Assembly: GCF_017792025.1 (NCBI RefSeq)
Contig: NZ_CP046956.1
Location: 2,046,001 to 2,110,000 of the forward strand
Direction of reading: 5' to 3'
Length of the DNA: 64,000 nt
Origin: Sediminibacillus dalangtanensis
Lineage (GTDB): Bacteria; Bacillota; Bacilli; Bacillales; Amphibacillaceae
Within the stretch, counting starts at the first letter, position 1; each line of letters begins with the position of its first letter. The notes under the pieces are model-generated. The model worked only from the letters and a program-made list of their open reading frames with translations, was not told the DNA's origin and did no database searches. A program made the translations under genes and the position numbers. Shown one piece after another: positions 56,091 through 64,000 of this stretch.

Positions 56091-57284
56091 TTATTGCCCA
56101 TTGATCCCATCTGGAACTTCAAGCGGCTCTTCCAGATTGTCATAAGGTCCTATTCTGTTTTCAGCGATATTGAACTCAATTGTTTTGTATCCGAAGCTTT
56201 TGGCGGTCATCATCATTGCTTCCATCATATCCAGCGTCTTCTGGTCATTTGTAACAGGTCCGGATAGATCCACAGAAACCTGCTTTTCTGACTTTTGAAC
56301 ACGGAATGTAACATCTGCAGGTATTGTCGCTTTCAAATTATTGTCGGGTTCTTCTTTTCGCATTTCGTAAAACGCTGCTTCAATGTCATGGTCAATGGCC
56401 ACGGGTACAGCTGCTAAAAAAGGAGTGGTGTCCTCCTGCTTTTGATAAATCTTATAAACATAGCTACCAGGCTGTTTTAGCGGAAGACTATCTATTACTT
56501 CCCCTTTTGTTGCAATTGGGATACCTGGCTTTCCATTAATTTGAAGTTTTACTTGGTTTATTTCCAGAGGCAGAAACAATCTGGATAATACCGTTCCCAC
56601 ATTCTCGGTAAACGCTTCGTCTTCAAAGTTAAATTCGGCAGGAAAATGAACAATTGCAATCCCGTTGCTTTTATCAATTTCAAAGGTAACCCCTTGTAAA
56701 AGATTCGGCGGGAGACTGATAGCTTCAGGATCGAGCCGTTCATCTAACTGATTTAAAGTGCTTTGGATACTTTCACTTGTATTTTCTGTTTGATAAGTCA
56801 ATGGCACAAGATAACCGTTTCCTTCAATCGGTATGGAGACATCTAATGTCGTTGTCCTGTCGGTATTGGTATAGACAGCTTTACTGACTGGTTCTTCTGC
56901 TTCATTTACTATCGCTCCCTCATCTGCAGACTCGGATCGTTCAGCAGGGAGACCGGAATCGGATTGTGATCCCTCTTCCATTACTTTGGCCTCTTCGGTG
57001 TCCACAGCTTCATTCGAGTAAGTATCGGCAGCGTCTTCCTGTGAAGTAAAGTGATCGATACGCATTGCGCTTTGGCCTATTACTGCGATTAACACAAGTA
57101 CCGCCAAAGTAGCCAGGGAGGGAATCAACCATGATTTCCAGGACCTTTTGTTTTTTCTGTCTGTTTCTTCCTGTAAACCTTCCACAACCTTTTGATACAA
57201 TTCATTTTCCGGCCGCTTATCCTGTATAACAGGCAACTTTCTCAAGTTTTCCTCTACACGTTGATTATTCCATCCTTTTTTCAC
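56091..57284 (-). CDS. rsiX: Anti-sigma-X factor
   Basis: 397 residues: cytoplasmic N-terminus (1-50), one membrane helix (about 52-72), then a large extracytoplasmic part with an acidic linker and a C-terminal domain. It holds SigX inactive at the membrane. GTG start at 57284 overlaps the sigX stop (GTGA) with GGGGGAT upstream. Order sigX-rsiX is as in B. subtilis. Confidence 0.9.
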   Translation of the reverse strand: MKKGWNNQRVEENLRKLPVIQDKRPENELYQKVVEGLQEETDRKNKRSWKSWLIPSLATLAVLVLIAVIGQSAMRIDHFTSQEDAADTYSNEAVDTEEAKVMEEGSQSDSGLPAERSESADEGAIVNEAEEPVSKAVYTNTDRTTTLDVSIPIEGNGYLVPLTYQTENTSESIQSTLNQLDERLDPEAISLPPNLLQGVTFEIDKSNGIAIVHFPAEFNFEDEAFTENVGTVLSRLFLPLEINQVKLQINGKPGIPIATKGEVIDSLPLKQPGSYVYKIYQKQEDTTPFLAAVPVAIDHDIEAAFYEMRKEEPDNNLKATIPADVTFRVQKSEKQVSVDLSGPVTNDQKTLDMMEAMMMTAKSFGYKTIEFNIAENRIGPYDNLEEPLEVPDGINGQ

Positions 57285-57817
57285 TGTATATCCCCCTCCT
57301 CTCCGTATTCCTGCTGTAGTAGCTGTCGCAATGCCTTGATGGCTCTATGTTGCGTTGTCTTCACTTTGCTAATACTCCAACCGAGCGTTTCTGCTGTTTC
57401 CTTTAAAGAAAATGATTGAATATACCGTAAAATGATAACACTTTTTTGATCCAGACTACATTTATCGAGACAGTGATAAATCTGTCTCATTTCTTCATTT
57501 TGCTCAGCTATTTCTTCCGGAAGAATGGATTGGTCTTCCAATTGTTCTCCTCGTTCTCCCCAATCAAAAAAATCAAGGATCCGCTTTCGTTTATTCGACT
57601 GTTTTCGGAAATAATCGATTGCTACGTGCCTGGCTATGGAAAAAAGCCACGTTTTTTCGCTGCTTTCTCCTTTGAATGTGTGAATGGACTTCAATACTTT
57701 TATATAAACTTCCTGGACGAGGTCTTCTGCTTGCTCCTTATCCTTTGTCATATATATTAAAAATTGGTATAAATCCTGATGATATTTTTTGTACAAATCC
57801 TGAAAAACGGCTCTCAT
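57281..57817 (-). CDS. sigX: ECF RNA polymerase sigma factor SigX
   Basis: 178 residues: sigma region 2 (about 5-75; LVQEVYIKVLKSIHTFKG) and region 4 with the SFSLKETAETLGWSISKVKTTQHRAI helix-turn-helix. In Bacillus it controls envelope charge and antimicrobial peptide resistance genes. The ATG at 57817 follows GGGGGAT; the open frame to 57889 would overlap its own promoter. An autoregulatory promoter is at 57842-57868. Confidence 0.93.
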   Translation of the reverse strand: MRAVFQDLYKKYHQDLYQFLIYMTKDKEQAEDLVQEVYIKVLKSIHTFKGESSEKTWLFSIARHVAIDYFRKQSNKRKRILDFFDWGERGEQLEDQSILPEEIAEQNEEMRQIYHCLDKCSLDQKSVIILRYIQSFSLKETAETLGWSISKVKTTQHRAIKALRQLLQQEYGEEGDIQ

Positions 57818-57841
57818 GCCAGATCCCCCGTTCACTATATT

Positions 57842-57868
57842 GTCGGAGTGCGAAGCAAAAAGGTTACA
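57842..57868 (-). promoter_or_regulatory. SigX-type (ECF) autoregulatory promoter
   Basis: Minus strand: TGTAAC, 17 bases, CGAC, matching the known B. subtilis sigX autoregulatory promoter (TGTAAC...CGAC). The -10 is 25 bases before the ATG. Confidence 0.75.
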
Positions 57869-57937
57869 ATGAAGGAACATTTTTGTCAATCGCTTCTATT
57901 ATAACTTTATTTATTGCTTTCTTTTAGGGGTAAACCA

Positions 57938-57970
57938 AAAAAATACCAGCTATTTACTAGCTGGTATTTT
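57938..57970 (-). terminator. Terminator of the B12 cassette, overlapping the stop codon
   Basis: AAATACCAGCTA pairs with TAGCTGGTATTT; the stop codon of the ECF component (57950-57952) lies within it. T runs on both strands. Confidence 0.85.
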
Positions 57971-58471
57971 TCCATATTCTGAATTACGGAGATATTTTGT
58001 GAAAATCCTGGAGAATACCGGGAACAAAATCGCCATAAAAATTCCGTTGCCTACTGCATGATAAGTATCAAACGGCAAACCCAAAAGGTAATAGGAAAGA
58101 AAATTCCCCGCCACTGAGAAGGTTGCCAATGACACAATCAGTCCGTAAAGATAGCCGCACATAACGGCAAAAACAATCATCACCGGCAGCGGAATATCCC
58201 TCCAGTATTTCCCGATCAATCCGCTCATCAACCCGATTAATGCCCAGCCAACTATTTGCCAGATAGTCCAAAGCCCCATACCGAGGAATAAATTGGAAAG
58301 ATAAGTAGTCAATCCAGCAAGCAATACTCCGGATAGAGGACCTAAAAAGAAACCACAAATAATGATCAAGGCAGTCACCGGCTGTACATTGGGAAGAAAC
58401 TGAAAGGTATATCTGCCCACGACAGCCAAAGCTGCGAGAACTGCAATTAGAGTGAGTTTATAGGTATTCAC
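57950..58471 (-). CDS. ECF transporter S component, probably corrinoid-specific
   Basis: 173 residues with five to six membrane helices and the ECF S-component pattern (N-terminal LAALAVVGRYTFQFLPNVQPVT, then ALIIICGFFLGPLSGVLLAG). Such proteins bind a vitamin and dock with a shared EcfAAT energising module, which is not in this window. GTG start at 58471, five bases after the DUF4430 gene. The B12 riboswitch upstream makes cobalamin or a precursor the likely ligand; B. subtilis has nothing like this here. Confidence 0.85.
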   Translation of the reverse strand: MNTYKLTLIAVLAALAVVGRYTFQFLPNVQPVTALIIICGFFLGPLSGVLLAGLTTYLSNLFLGMGLWTIWQIVGWALIGLMSGLIGKYWRDIPLPVMIVFAVMCGYLYGLIVSLATFSVAGNFLSYYLLGLPFDTYHAVGNGIFMAILFPVFSRIFTKYLRNSEYGKIPASK

Positions 58472-58476
58472 TCATA

Positions 58477-58893
58477 TCATTCCATGGCATGCAAATCGAA
58501 CGTGACTTCATCTTCCGGGCTTAGTTCATACTCGTTTGCACCAACCTCGGCCATTTCTCCATTGACGGTGTACATCCAGTATTTCCCTTCCTCTTCGTTT
58601 TGACTGACACCTTCGATGGAAGTAATAAAGCCATCCGCTTCTTCTACTTCGAAGTTTTCTTTCATCACATCAAGTAAAATAGCCCCTTCTTCGATTTCAA
58701 CTTCTTTTTCAGTGATGACATTTTCCCCTTCATCCTCTGAAATGGTGACCATCACCGCTTCTTGACTTTCTGATTCACCGGATTGCTCCGTTGTTTCCGC
58801 CGTCTCATTGTTCGACGAATCCTGCTCCGCACAGCCGGTCACGATACCAGCGGCAAATAACAAACTTAATAACGCGAATAAAAACTTCTTCAT
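58477..58893 (-). CDS. DUF4430 (transcobalamin-like) lipoprotein
   Basis: 138 residues with a lipoprotein signal (LLFAAGIVTGC, acylated Cys near 20), an acidic Ser/Glu linker, and a C-terminal DUF4430 domain (ILLDVMKENFEVEEADGFITSIEGV, KYWMYTVNGE). DUF4430 resembles the C-terminal domain of transcobalamin and intrinsic factor, so a corrinoid-capture role is likely. The ATG at 58893 has GGAGG nine bases upstream; the TTG at 58902 lies right against it. First gene after the B12 riboswitch. Confidence 0.85.
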   Translation of the reverse strand: MKKFLFALLSLLFAAGIVTGCAEQDSSNNETAETTEQSGESESQEAVMVTISEDEGENVITEKEVEIEEGAILLDVMKENFEVEEADGFITSIEGVSQNEEEGKYWMYTVNGEMAEVGANEYELSPEDEVTFDLHAME

Positions 58894-58949
58894 TTCTTCC
58901 AACCTCCCAATTATAATTTTCAGGGACAGGAAAAGTGCTATTTATGTAC

Positions 58950-58983
58950 AAAAATAAAAGCTTATCCTCTGAGAAGATAAGCT
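58950..58983 (-). terminator. Riboswitch expression-platform terminator
   Basis: Minus strand: AGCTTATC, nine-base loop, GATAAGCT, then TTTATTTTTG. It stands between the B12 aptamer and the DUF4430 gene, where premature termination would switch expression off. Confidence 0.8.
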
Positions 58984-59049
58984 AAAGAGACAAACCAGCT
59001 GTAATGGATGACAAACCACACACCGGCAGTCTCAAACACTCAATCCCCG

Positions 59050-59242
59050 AAGGTTTGAAACAGGCAACAACGGCAGGTCTACTGGCTCGTACATCTTTCT
59101 ACTTAGGAACCTTCCCATGACTAAAAGCTCACAGTGGTTTTTCCTTTTCGTCCGTACTTACAGTTGCGAGGACAGCTCTGGTTTTTCACCAGATTCCCTT
59201 TTCAGCCTGCCAGACGGCAAAACCGACTGAAAGGCACCGCAG
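59050..59242 (-). promoter_or_regulatory. Cobalamin (AdoCbl) riboswitch aptamer
   Basis: On the minus strand the conserved blocks occur in order: GGTGCC near the 5' end, GGGAATCTGGTGAAAAACCAG, GCTGTCCTCGCAACTGTAA, a variable arm with CACTGTGAGC and CATGGGAAGG, and the B12 box AGCCAGTAGACCTGCC (59072-59087). A hairpin and T run follow. The rest of the gap up to resE has no other feature. Confidence 0.93.
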
Positions 59243-59341
59243 TATTCTATTTGATTTCCAGAAATCATTTTATCATAGTTCCCTATAATTAGGAAGTTGT
59301 AATGTTACATAAGGAACAAGATTATTCCTCAAGTTTAACGA

Positions 59342-61102
59342 TTATTCGATTTTTTTCGGAATCCGGAAGGTGAAGGTTGTCCCTTCTTCTACTTTGCTTT
59401 GGACAGTCAGCGAACCCTGGTGCGCTTCCATGATGTTTTTTGCAATTGCCAGTCCTAAACCAGTTCCCGTCTTACTGTTTTCTCTTTTTCTTGATTTGTC
59501 TGCTTTATAAAATCGTTCAAAAACAAAAGGCAAATCGTCGGCAGGAATACCTGCTCCTTCATCCATGATTGAGCAAACCACTTCTTTTTCTTCCTCGGCG
59601 AGAATAATTCTGACCTTTCCGCCTGCAAATGAATGCTTAATCGCATTATCAATCAGGTTCGTAAAAACTTGTTCGATTTTGTCCGGATCGAATGTGAGTT
59701 GTGTTACCTGAAGATTATTTTCCAGAGACAGAGAAACAGCTTTATCATGTGCCATGCCACTGAATTTTTTGACAATCCGATCTAAAAACGGCTCCATATC
59801 CACCGATTCCAATTCCAATTGTATATGGCCTGACTCCATTCTGGCCAAGTCGAGCAGTTCGTTTACAAGCCGGCCAATGCGAAGCGATTCCTCATGGATG
59901 ATCCCCGCAAGCTCATTTTTTTCTTCCTTACTTTCCGCAATATTGTCAACTATTGCTTCACTATAACCTTGTAGAAGAGAAATCGGCGTTCGCAGTTCAT
60001 GGGAAACGTTGGCAATAAAGTCTTTCCGTAGTTTATCAAGACGTCTTTCATCTGTCACATCCCGAAATACTGCTACTGCTCCCCTGACATAGGACTGATC
60101 GTATAAAGGCGTCATGATCATCGCCCAGTTTCTTCCTTGTATCGAGATTTCCCGCATGACTTCCTTCTCTGTGGCAACGACTTCATCCAACGTTTCCATT
60201 AATTCTGTTGGCAAGTTTACTTCCTCTTCAGCAGAATCATTTTCATAATGCCAGTCTTTAAGAAACTTTTCGGAAGGTGGATTGGAAACCATAATGTTCC
60301 CTTTTCGGTTAAGGGTCAAGACTCCATCCGCCATGGAACTTAAGATGCTCGATACTTGTTCTTTTTCCTGCCTCAAAGCGTTGATATGGAACTTGAGCTG
60401 CCTTCCCATACGGTTGAATGCCATGGCCAGCTCTCCAATTTCATCGTGAGTCAGAATGGGTACTTTCGTATTGAATTCCCCTTTCGCCAACTCAAATGCT
60501 CCTTCTCGCATTTTTATCAAAGGAGATGTGATCCGCGAGGACAAAAAGAAAGCAAAAATGGTTGTAAGAATCAGAGCAACACCTGCAGCGAGCCAAATGA
60601 TCCGTGTTGTGTGCCTGGATGTTTCTTTTAACACATTCAGTGATTGATAGACATAGACAGCGCCATTTTGATTTGGAAGCTTCGTACCAACAATAATTAC
60701 CTTATTTTCGGTCCCTGGCAAGATCACTTGTTTTTTGACTTCTTCATCGTTATCGATTACGGATGATAAATCCTTTTCTGACATCAGCCAGTTATAGGAT
60801 ATATTCGGAAGGCTGTCATCCTTCTTGTCGGAAATCCAAAAATCCCCTTCACCAAATACGAGGGCTATCTTGCTCGAAGGATCTTTTACGCGTCTCGTTG
60901 TTTCATAAATCAAGCCCCTGTCATCGTAATGGTCTACCATGACAGAGACTTTCGTAGCTGTTTGCATCAAGTTTTGCTCTGCTTGATCTGTGTTATAGTT
61001 CTGGAAAAACTCCAGTAATAAAATAGTCAGAATCAACAAAACAAAGGAGACAAGCAGCAGGATAGTAAACCATAGCTTGAAAACCACACTACGCCAGAAC
61101 AT
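59342..61102 (-). CDS. resE: Sensor histidine kinase ResE
   Basis: 586 residues: two membrane helices (about 11-32 and 168-188) flanking a sensor domain of about 135 residues, HAMP (about 190-240), PAS (about 250-355), and the kinase core with phospho-acceptor His368 (VSHELRTP) and the N, G1, F, G2 boxes (TNLIDNAIKHS, DEGAGIP, FVFERFY, GTGLGLAIAK). It signals oxygen limitation or nitric oxide to ResD. Its ATG overlaps the resD stop by one base (TGATG). Confidence 0.95.
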   Translation of the reverse strand: MFWRSVVFKLWFTILLLVSFVLLILTILLLEFFQNYNTDQAEQNLMQTATKVSVMVDHYDDRGLIYETTRRVKDPSSKIALVFGEGDFWISDKKDDSLPNISYNWLMSEKDLSSVIDNDEEVKKQVILPGTENKVIIVGTKLPNQNGAVYVYQSLNVLKETSRHTTRIIWLAAGVALILTTIFAFFLSSRITSPLIKMREGAFELAKGEFNTKVPILTHDEIGELAMAFNRMGRQLKFHINALRQEKEQVSSILSSMADGVLTLNRKGNIMVSNPPSEKFLKDWHYENDSAEEEVNLPTELMETLDEVVATEKEVMREISIQGRNWAMIMTPLYDQSYVRGAVAVFRDVTDERRLDKLRKDFIANVSHELRTPISLLQGYSEAIVDNIAESKEEKNELAGIIHEESLRIGRLVNELLDLARMESGHIQLELESVDMEPFLDRIVKKFSGMAHDKAVSLSLENNLQVTQLTFDPDKIEQVFTNLIDNAIKHSFAGGKVRIILAEEEKEVVCSIMDEGAGIPADDLPFVFERFYKADKSRKRENSKTGTGLGLAIAKNIMEAHQGSLTVQSKVEEGTTFTFRIPKKIE

Positions 61103-61818
61103 CAGTCGCCATCAACCTCGAACTTGTACCCGACTCCCCATACGGTTACGATCATTTTTGCAGCATCCACAGAAATTTTGTTAAGTTTTTCCCTTAATCG
61201 TTTCACATGAGTATCGACAGTACGTAAATCACCAAAAAATTCATACTTCCAAACTTCTTTCAACAGCTGCTCTCTGTCGAATACTTTGTCAGGAGACCTT
61301 GCCAGAAAATATAGCAACTCATATTCTTTTGGAGTCAGACTTACTTCTTTGCCATCTGCTTTGACCCGGTGTGCATCATTGTCAATGAACAAATGAGGGA
61401 ATTCAATCAAATCTCTGGTCGTATGCTCCTCGGCTGAAAATGCCTTGGAGGTAGAACGCCGCAATAAAGCTTTGACTCGCAAAACGACTTCGCGCGGACT
61501 GAATGGTTTTACAATATAATCATCTGTTCCCACTTCAAAACCCTGAACCCGGTTTGCTTCCTCTCCTTTTGCAGTCAGCATGATGATCGGCGTATCCTTC
61601 TGCTCTCTTATATCTTTGCAAACCTCGATTCCGTCTTTGCCTGGAAGCATGATGTCCAACAAAATCAAGTCATAGTCATTTTCAAGTGCCAGTTGCAGAC
61701 CGAACTCACCATCCTCTGCTTCTTCCACCAGGTAATTTTCCCTTTCCAGATACATTCGGATCAGCCGACGAATTCTTTCTTCATCTTCTACTACTAAAAT
61801 TTTTTCATTACTGACCAT
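61102..61818 (-). CDS. resD: Response regulator ResD
   Basis: 238 residues of the OmpR/PhoB type: receiver with phospho-Asp55 (LILLDIMLPGKDG) and Lys105-like TAKGEEANRV, then a winged-helix domain with KEYELLYFLARSPDKVFDREQLL. Activator of anaerobic respiration and cytochrome genes in Bacillus, including qcrABC-type targets. Order resC-resD-resE is as in B. subtilis. Confidence 0.96.
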   Translation of the reverse strand: MVSNEKILVVEDEERIRRLIRMYLERENYLVEEAEDGEFGLQLALENDYDLILLDIMLPGKDGIEVCKDIREQKDTPIIMLTAKGEEANRVQGFEVGTDDYIVKPFSPREVVLRVKALLRRSTSKAFSAEEHTTRDLIEFPHLFIDNDAHRVKADGKEVSLTPKEYELLYFLARSPDKVFDREQLLKEVWKYEFFGDLRTVDTHVKRLREKLNKISVDAAKMIVTVWGVGYKFEVDGD

Positions 61819-61862
61819 GCAATCCGCCCCTCAATTATATTCTAGCTTCTATCATACCGCTA

Positions 61863-63053
61863 TTACGCATAGGAGTGAAGACCGGCGATAATCAAGTTGA
61901 CAGCAACCAGATTAAACATGATGATTGCGAATCCCCCAACTGCCAGCCATGCAGATTTTTCACCGTGCCAGCCTCGGGATAAACGTAAATGCAGAAAGGC
62001 TGCATAGAAAAACCAGGTGATCAAGGCCCAAACTTCTTTTGGATCCCAACCCCAGAAACGGTCCCACGCCTGTTGTGCCCAAATCATGGCAAAGATCAAA
62101 GCCCCCAGAGTAAATACCGGAAAACCGATAGCTACTGCTCGGTAAGAAATTTCATCCACTAAATCAGGATTTGCCCGTTTCAATAATGGCTGAATGGCCG
62201 CTGCAATCCGTTTCCTTAACATCAATCTGGCTAATAAATACAGAACTGCCCCAGTCAGGACCGACCAGATCAATGTATTAAATTTCCTGGCAGCATTTTC
62301 ACCATGCATCCAACCAGGTGCTTCAAACCATGGTTGCATGACCCCTTCTGTCTGCAACTCTCCGTCATTTGGTCCCGTGATTGCAGGAAGCTGATACTCC
62401 ACGGTAATTTCTTGTCCTTCGACCGGAAATTGAAATGCTGCACTATAGTGAAAAGCGCTGAATAAGGAGGAAATAATCACAAAACCCAATGTGGAAAAAA
62501 CCGCATACATGACTACTTCCAGCCAGGTGGTCCGTTTACTTCGTTGTGTTTGGTCGATTTGCCTTATTAAATAAATCAGTCCCGCTGCAAAACTTACTGC
62601 CAATATCGCTTCCCCGGTTGCCGCTGTTGTTACATGTATGTACAACCAATGACTCTTCAGCGAAGGAATCAGCGGTGATATTTCCCGCGGGAACATACTT
62701 GCGTATGCAATAATCAATAAAGCAACAGGTAATGTGAATAGTCCTAGCAGATTCAATCGGTAAATAAAATAGATGATGATAAAGGCAAAGACGAGCATCA
62801 TGCCAAAAAAGGTGGTGAATTCAAATAAATTACTTACCGGTGCATGCTGACTTGCAATCCACCGTGTAATAAAATAGCCTATTTGTGTCAAAAAACCGAT
62901 GATGGTGATGGTAATGGCTACTTTACCTAACATGCCATTGCCTTTATCCGTACGTTTATCACGAATTGTCCCTGCAAACACGAAAGTCGCCACTAAATAT
63001 AAAATAAAAGCAAAATAAAGCAGCGCACTGCTTACCTGAGTCAAATCTCCCAT
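61863..63053 (-). CDS. resC: Cytochrome c biogenesis protein ResC (CcsA type)
   Basis: 396 residues with eight or more membrane helices and the haem-handling tryptophan motif [14 protein letters not shown] near residue 335 with flanking histidines. With ResB it forms the system II cytochrome c synthase, which the QcrC and other c-type haems need. It lies 37 bases downstream of resB. Confidence 0.96.
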   Translation of the reverse strand: MGDLTQVSSALLYFAFILYLVATFVFAGTIRDKRTDKGNGMLGKVAITITIIGFLTQIGYFITRWIASQHAPVSNLFEFTTFFGMMLVFAFIIIYFIYRLNLLGLFTLPVALLIIAYASMFPREISPLIPSLKSHWLYIHVTTAATGEAILAVSFAAGLIYLIRQIDQTQRSKRTTWLEVVMYAVFSTLGFVIISSLFSAFHYSAAFQFPVEGQEITVEYQLPAITGPNDGELQTEGVMQPWFEAPGWMHGENAARKFNTLIWSVLTGAVLYLLARLMLRKRIAAAIQPLLKRANPDLVDEISYRAVAIGFPVFTLGALIFAMIWAQQAWDRFWGWDPKEVWALITWFFYAAFLHLRLSRGWHGEKSAWLAVGGFAIIMFNLVAVNLIIAGLHSYA

Positions 63054-63090
63054 CGTTCTCCTCCTTCCACCGTTTGTGTACCAAACGGGG

Positions 63091-64000
63091 TTATTGCTTG
63101 AGTTCCTGTTGATCCTCTACCATGTTCAATTCAGTTCCCTCGATCGCTTTCTCAATTTCACGCTTAATTCCATACCAGTTTTTGTTCGTATGGGCAGCCA
63201 GCATCACTCCTGAATCGCTTGGATGGATCCAAACTCTGCGGTGCTGCCAGTACATGCCCTGGATGACCCCAATCATGAAAATTAGACCACCAAGTGCGAT
63301 GATAGGAAGGGTATAGTCTCGTTTAAGTGTTAGTCCGGTTACATCGCGTACTTCGAAATTCTGCAATCCTACTTTATAGTCATTTTCTCCCGATGCATCG
63401 ACGTTTCGCCCGATTCCTGCAAAGCTAACTTCAGGTGTGTCCTCCCCTGGAGGATACACGAAAAAGACAAAGGCCGGATTTCTTGGATACTTGGATTGAG
63501 ATGCAGGTGTTCCGTCGTCCATGTAGTATTCAGGGAAGTATTGGTCAATGACCACACGGAATCCATTATCGAGTTCATATTCGTATTCTGGGTCCATCAA
63601 ATTGACAGTAAAGCTGGCTAGTGCCTCTTCTGCTTCATCGTCTGTTTCATGGATTTTAAATGTCATAGATTTAAATTCATCAAGCTGATAACTCGATTGG
63701 TAAAGAGCATAACCGTCGAACTTCAAAGGTTTGTTTACTTGGATACTGCCTTCCTTTACCTTCTCCAATTCTGGGTCTTCTCCTGTGACAGCTTCCCCGG
63801 ATGCTTTATAGATGACTGCATCTGTCTGGTAGTTACTCGGTACAGCACCACCCTGTTTTTGGATCGCTTCCTGATACCGTTCATCGTTTTCATCATACGT
63901 TTCCATGATGAAATCTTTGTTCTCCACGTAATATTGCTGGTCTGTTTCCGGGACAACCGCTGTTTCTCCTTCCCGTACCCATACATAATCGTCTATGTAC
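63091..64000 (-). CDS. resB: Cytochrome c biogenesis protein ResB, N-terminus cut by window edge
   Basis: 303 residues are visible and the frame stays open to the window edge; an ATG at 63927 is internal. The C-terminal part shows a large extracytoplasmic domain, a membrane helix (about 60 residues from the end, [21 protein letters not shown]) and the cytoplasmic tail [21 protein letters not shown]. It partners ResC in system II cytochrome c maturation. Confidence 0.94.
   Translation of the reverse strand, partial: YIDDYVWVREGETAVVPETDQQYYVENKDFIMETYDENDERYQEAIQKQGGAVPSNYQTDAVIYKASGEAVTGEDPELEKVKEGSIQVNKPLKFDGYALYQSSYQLDEFKSMTFKIHETDDEAEEALASFTVNLMDPEYEYELDNGFRVVIDQYFPEYYMDDGTPASQSKYPRNPAFVFFVYPPGEDTPEVSFAGIGRNVDASGENDYKVGLQNFEVRDVTGLTLKRDYTLPIIALGGLIFMIGVIQGMYWQHRRVWIHPSDSGVMLAAHTNKNWYGIKREIEKAIEGTELNMVEDQQELKQ

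Overview
The window is a chromosomal core segment of an endospore-forming member of the Bacillaceae. The evidence is a gene order that closely follows the Bacillus subtilis cca-dapB-qcr-aro-hbs-spoIVA-gpsA-der-cmk-sleB-gudB-recQ-fer-sigX-resDE region, together with sporulation genes (spoIVA, spoVIF, cotJABC, ypjB, yphF, sleB/ypeB), bacillithiol genes (bshA, ypdA) and menaquinone/heptaprenyl genes. Several departures from B. subtilis (no trp genes in the aro cluster, no folE/mtrB, a family I pyrophosphatase, a stand-alone ddl, many dispersed GC-rich repeats) suggest a Virgibacillus/Oceanobacillus/Lentibacillus-like genus. The genus is an inference. Almost all genes lie on the minus strand.

Layout from low to high coordinate: cca (cut by the window edge), bshA, mgsA, dapB and ypjD form one minus-strand operon, with ypjC divergent. 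Next come a YugP-type membrane protease, ypjB, ypjA and the qcrABC menaquinol:cytochrome c reductase operon. ypiF, ypiB, ypiA and an unrecognised 291-residue protein lead into the aromatic operon aroC-aroB-aroH-hisC-tyrA-aroA. cheR, ndk, hepT-menG-hepS (menaquinone side chain and methylation), hbs and spoIVA follow, then yphF, yphE, spoVIF, gpsA, der, a YIEGIA membrane protein with its small partner, yphA, fni, an S1-domain protein, plsC, cmk, ypfA, ypeB-sleB and prsW. After these are ansA (plus strand), ypdA, gudB, ddl, a MecA paralogue, a phosphoesterase, a CBS/ACT protein, cotJABC (plus), ypbE, ypbD, recQ, ypbB, fer (plus), an Xre regulator and ppa (plus). The window ends with rsiX-sigX, a B12-riboswitch cassette, and resE-resD-resC-resB (resB cut by the edge).

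Two dispersed repeat families fill most of the long intergenic gaps. Family A is a roughly 225-bp multi-stem element, with five copies plus a composite and a relic, all in the same orientation. Family B is a terminator-like hairpin beginning ACCGAACGA, often followed by a tail like ATGCTTTTGTCCCAGCC; six copies, again all in the same orientation and all placed just past minus-strand stop codons. No rRNA, tRNA, CRISPR array, prophage or intact insertion sequence was seen.

The most distinctive accessory unit is a cobalamin riboswitch with an intrinsic terminator, followed by a DUF4430 lipoprotein and an ECF-type substrate-binding membrane protein between resE and sigX. It looks like a B12-controlled corrinoid capture and uptake cassette.
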